From: Elephas maximus indicus
Lineage: Eukaryota > Chordata > Mammalia > Proboscidea > Elephantidae
Reading direction: 5' to 3'
DNA: 64,000 bases
NCBI RefSeq assembly: GCF_024166365.1
Contig: NC_064825.1
Span: 104,112,480 to 104,176,479 of the forward strand
A program made the translations under genes and the position numbers. Shown piece by piece: positions 61,059 through 64,000 of this stretch (the first letter of the stretch is position 1; each line of letters begins with the position of its first letter). Below the pieces are notes generated by a model, which saw nothing but the letters and a program-made list of their open reading frames with translations, ran no database searches and had not been told where the DNA came from.

Positions 61059-62571
61059 TACATAGGGTAAAATTCTACCCTTTTCAGTGTATAGTTCTGT
61101 AAGTTTTGACAAATACATACAGTAAAGGCATCAATTTTAATATAAACCCAAGTTGTTTTGTTTGTGTCTGTGTGGTGTGGAAGAGAGAGGAAGTAGACAA
61201 AAATCATAAAAGGGAACTGTTCTTAAAATATTTTCTGTTTCCTCAAGATTTGTAAGAAGCTGAATAACATAATAATGAAATAATGAAGATGAATGTGTCA
61301 TGGTTGGGGTTTTATGTCTTGTTTTGGTCATGAAATACCACCTTTGGAACAGAACTTCATGAAGTGTATCAGTCAATTATTGGTTCTCCCAAGGGTCATC
61401 TTTCTCTGGAGAGTAGTTGGCAATTAGAAGTACACTAAACTTCCTCCTCAAGAGTTCTTGCCCCTGGAAGCATTCTCTGATACACTGGGCCATCCATAAA
61501 GGAAGCCACATATCCTTGGACTCTTAAGACCAGACCTTCAACAAGGCATTTGTGGGACCATGTGGAAGAGGTTTCCTTTCCATGTACTTCATTATGTCAC
61601 ATGGCCACATTAGACAGGGACAATTCATCTTATCCCTATTACCTTTTGATCTAACAATTCATGAGGATATGTAGAAAAAGGAATCTGAGGTCCAGGAAAG
61701 AGTGGGAATTAATAATGACAAAACTTGATTATCAATATGATCTAGAAGTTTAAATAAGAATAATATATGTATTCTTCATTAAGGAAATGGAAATGAGCCT
61801 TGAATTAAATAGATTCTGGTTGGATATGAAGACTTGATTTATTGATTTTGATATCAATGGTATGAATTAAAACCACAGATCAATAATCTTTGGCTGGTGG
61901 GCTCGATGTGGTATTGTAAAGTAGTCATGACAACTTCATCCTTGTGCCCTGACCTTCTCAAGGTGGTTAGTGCCCAGGTAAGCCCTCACCCTATGTTCAT
62001 TTGTTGAATTGGTAACAACAATTTCAGGAATACATCATAGCAGCTACTTCAATTTCACTCAGGTAATCCTTACTGAGTTTTTATATGTTTTTTTCCCATA
62101 TATATCTTACTCAATTTTAAAATTCATGGATCAAACTTTAGGCCTCCAAGAAAAAATATGCAAGTTATATTTCATCTCTGGGCAAAATTTAATAATGAAA
62201 ACTGTAGAAATTTGGAAAATAATAAAAAACATAAATAAGTAAAATTTCACACATTATTTCACATGTCAGAATAAATGTACTACGTATTATTTTATTCCCT
62301 GACAAACTTTTTATATGTCTATATTAAAAGTAAAACAAAACATAATGTTTTATAAATAGAACTTTTGAATTTGAATTTTATTCTTAAAATATACAAATAA
62401 AATATATAATCTTCAAATACTAATTCTGTGACTCTTATTCCCTAACATTTTTACTTATAGTATATTTACAAAATTATAATTATGATATAAAGACTCTTTT
62501 GTACTTTTTAATTCATGTTATTTTATATACATACTTAAAGACTTTTGAGTCTCTAAAACTATCACTTTTAA
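61059..62571. other. Intergenic spacer, nothing recognised
   Basis: AT-rich. No supported gene or clear repeat. Confidence 0.4.
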
Positions 62572-62912
62572 TGACTATATTATTCCCTCATGCCGATGTT
62601 CAAGTGAAAATTTGCAAAGATTACCCTGATCCTAAGAATAGCTGTTCCTTTCTTCTGGCTATTCTGTTTCATAAGAATTTTTTAAATGTCAGGATACTAA
62701 AAGACTAACAGGGTCAACTAAGAGAAGTTTCGAGGTACCTATTCCTAGGGAGTCTAGGGAACAGAAGGAATCATCTGAGAGAATGGAAGAGTACTGTGAA
62801 AAGACAAGAGTTTTGGATTGTTTGATTCTTCTCTGGTTTTCCTTTTCCCTCCTTTTTTTTTTTTAGGTAAGAAAAAATCCGTTCCTGGAAATTTATCACC
62901 AGTAACACATAG
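62572..62912 (+). promoter_or_regulatory. 5' flank and splice acceptor of the right-hand OR
   Basis: A pyrimidine tract (CCTTTTCCCTCC followed by 12 T) ends in AG at 62865-62866. This would leave a 46-base untranslated piece before the ATG at 62913. The tract and flank are kept in the pseudogene copy at 2787-3105, with CAG at 3063-3065. No upstream exon could be placed. Confidence 0.6.
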
Positions 62913-63839
62913 ATGGAGAATAACAGGAATGTGACTGAATTCATTTTAATAGGTCTTACACAGAACCCAAAGATGCAGAAATTAGTGTTTGTGGTATTTT
63001 TGGTTCTGTACGTGGTAACACTCTCAGGCAATCTACTTATTGTTGTTACTATTGCTACCAGCCAGGCTCTGAGCTCCCCCATGTACTTCTTCTTGACCCA
63101 CCTTTCTTTGATAGACACAGTTTATTCCTCTTCTTCAGCTCCTAAGCTGATTGTGGACTCCCTTCAGGAGAAGAAAATGATTTCCTTTAATGGGTGTATG
63201 GCCCAAGCCTATGCAGAACACATCTTTGGTGCTACTGAAATCATCCTGTTGACAGTGATGGCCTATGACCGCTATGTGGCCATCTGTAAACCCCTGCACT
63301 ACATAAACATCATGAGCCACAGGCTGTGCATTCTCCTGGTAGGAGTGGCTTGGACTGGAGGATTTCTCCATGCAACTGTTCAGATCCTCTTCACAGTCTG
63401 GCTGCCCTTCTGTGGCCCCAATATCATAGACCACTTCATGTGTGATTTGTATCCCTTGTTGAAGCTTGTCTGCATGGACACTCATACCCTTGGTCTCTTT
63501 GTTGCTGCCAATAGTGGATTCATATGCTTGTTAAACTTCCTCCTCTTGATGGTCTCCTATGTGGTCATCCTGCACTCTCTAAGGGCCCACAGCTTGGAGG
63601 GAAGGCGCAAAGCCCTTTCCACCTGTGTCTCTCACATCACAGTTGTCATCTTATGCTTTGTGCCCTGCATATTTGTGTATCTGCGCCCAGTGACGACTCT
63701 GCCCATAGATAAAGCTGTGGCTGTCTTTTATACTATGATGGCTCCTATGTTAAATCCCTTAATTTATACTCTCAGAAATACTGAGATTAAAACTGCCATG
63801 AGGAAGCTCTGGAGCAAAAAAGTGATTTCAGCTGATTGA
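62913..63839 (+). CDS. Olfactory receptor, OR4C-like (closest feel to OR4C12/OR4C13), intact
   Basis: A 308-residue class II odorant receptor, the normal family length. It has the NVT glycosylation site at residue 6, GN in TM1, [14 protein letters not shown] in TM2, C95 before TM3 (FNGCMAQAY), [15 protein letters not shown] (from 117), ECL2 [36 protein letters not shown] in TM5, [13 protein letters not shown] in TM6, PMLNPLIY in TM7 and [18 protein letters not shown] at the C-terminus. It has no signal peptide, as usual for ORs. It would signal through Golf and adenylyl cyclase in olfactory neurons. The ATG starts the NNRNVTEF N-terminus, 46 bases after a good acceptor. It is the working paralogue of the pseudogene at 3106-5921. 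The OR4C placement is from family memory, and the exact orthologue was not determined. Confidence 0.96.
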   Translation: MENNRNVTEFILIGLTQNPKMQKLVFVVFLVLYVVTLSGNLLIVVTIATSQALSSPMYFFLTHLSLIDTVYSSSSAPKLIVDSLQEKKMISFNGCMAQAYAEHIFGATEIILLTVMAYDRYVAICKPLHYINIMSHRLCILLVGVAWTGGFLHATVQILFTVWLPFCGPNIIDHFMCDLYPLLKLVCMDTHTLGLFVAANSGFICLLNFLLLMVSYVVILHSLRAHSLEGRRKALSTCVSHITVVILCFVPCIFVYLRPVTTLPIDKAVAVFYTMMAPMLNPLIYTLRNTEIKTAMRKLWSKKVISAD

Positions 63840-63990
63840 ACAGAATCAGTGAGCATTGTAGGTAGGGGTAATAGAGGCAGTATAGTCCAGCCCTCTTGAT
63901 CTATAGATGGAGATGTATACTTTGAGAAGACTGGAATCCAGAAAGTCTCCCACCCCACACTCTGTCACCACACTTTACTGATTCCAATTC

Positions 63991-63996
63991 AATAAA
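63991..63996 (+). promoter_or_regulatory. Candidate polyadenylation signal AATAAA
   Basis: It lies about 150 bases after the OR stop codon. It is conserved at 7220-7225 in the 3' flank of the pseudogene copy. OR transcripts often have longer 3' ends, so this is only a candidate. Confidence 0.4.
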
Positions 63997-64000
63997 TACT

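Noticed and set aside
60692-61207. 171-residue minus-strand open frame
   Set aside because: Its middle is an AfroSINE (60846-61058). No recognisable domain, and the frame crosses repeat edges.
63135-63485. 116-residue minus-strand frame
   Set aside because: Antisense shadow of the intact OR at 62913-63839.
1-64000. An undescribed multigene biological system
   Set aside because: Besides OR genes and known repeat families I see no set of co-located, conserved, unexplained coding regions. The spacer duplication is the closest to unexplained structure.

Overview
This is mammalian nuclear DNA from an olfactory receptor (OR) gene cluster. Two repeat families point to an afrotherian, most likely a paenungulate such as an elephant. 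One is a BovB/RTE-type LINE whose copies end in GGCACCTAACAACAACA. The other is a tRNA-derived SINE of the AfroSINE type (GCAGTGGTTAA...CTGCTAACCAAAAGG...GGCAATGGGTTT). The species is inferred from these repeats and was not tested by a database search.

Genes: there are three intact single-exon OR coding regions of the OR4C type: 16118-17035 (-), 40784-41722 (-) and 62913-63839 (+). A fourth OR, at 3106-5921 (+), is a pseudogene and a tandem paralogue of the gene at the right end. Their products are seven-transmembrane odorant receptors that signal through Golf in olfactory neurons. Both minus-strand genes have open frames but each has lost one hallmark residue: the NPxxY proline in the first and the conserved TM3 cysteine in the second. 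Only the 62913 gene keeps every motif checked. No non-OR protein gene, tRNA, rRNA or CRISPR array was seen.

Layout: 1-2786 is an RTE copy cut by the window edge. 2787-7226 is the OR duplication unit, split by two RTE copies and an old LTR that carries its own small RTE insertion. 7227-16117 is spacer with RTE copies (one nearly full length, 9337-12490), SINEs, an L1 end and another LTR. 16118-17077 is the first minus-strand OR. 17078-20940 and 21440-34750 are two diverged copies of one OR spacer. The second copy was split by a nearly 7 kb L1 (itself split by an RTE) and by a long RTE. 34750-40783 is spacer with RTE copies. 40784-41722 is the second minus-strand OR. 41723-62570 is spacer with MIRs, SINEs and old L1 pieces, including an L1 split by an RTE at 54463-57383. 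62572 to the end is the intact plus-strand OR and its flanks.

The window reads as a small OR subcluster that grew by local duplication and was then heavily loaded by RTE, L1 and SINE insertions. I found no evidence of an undescribed multigene system.
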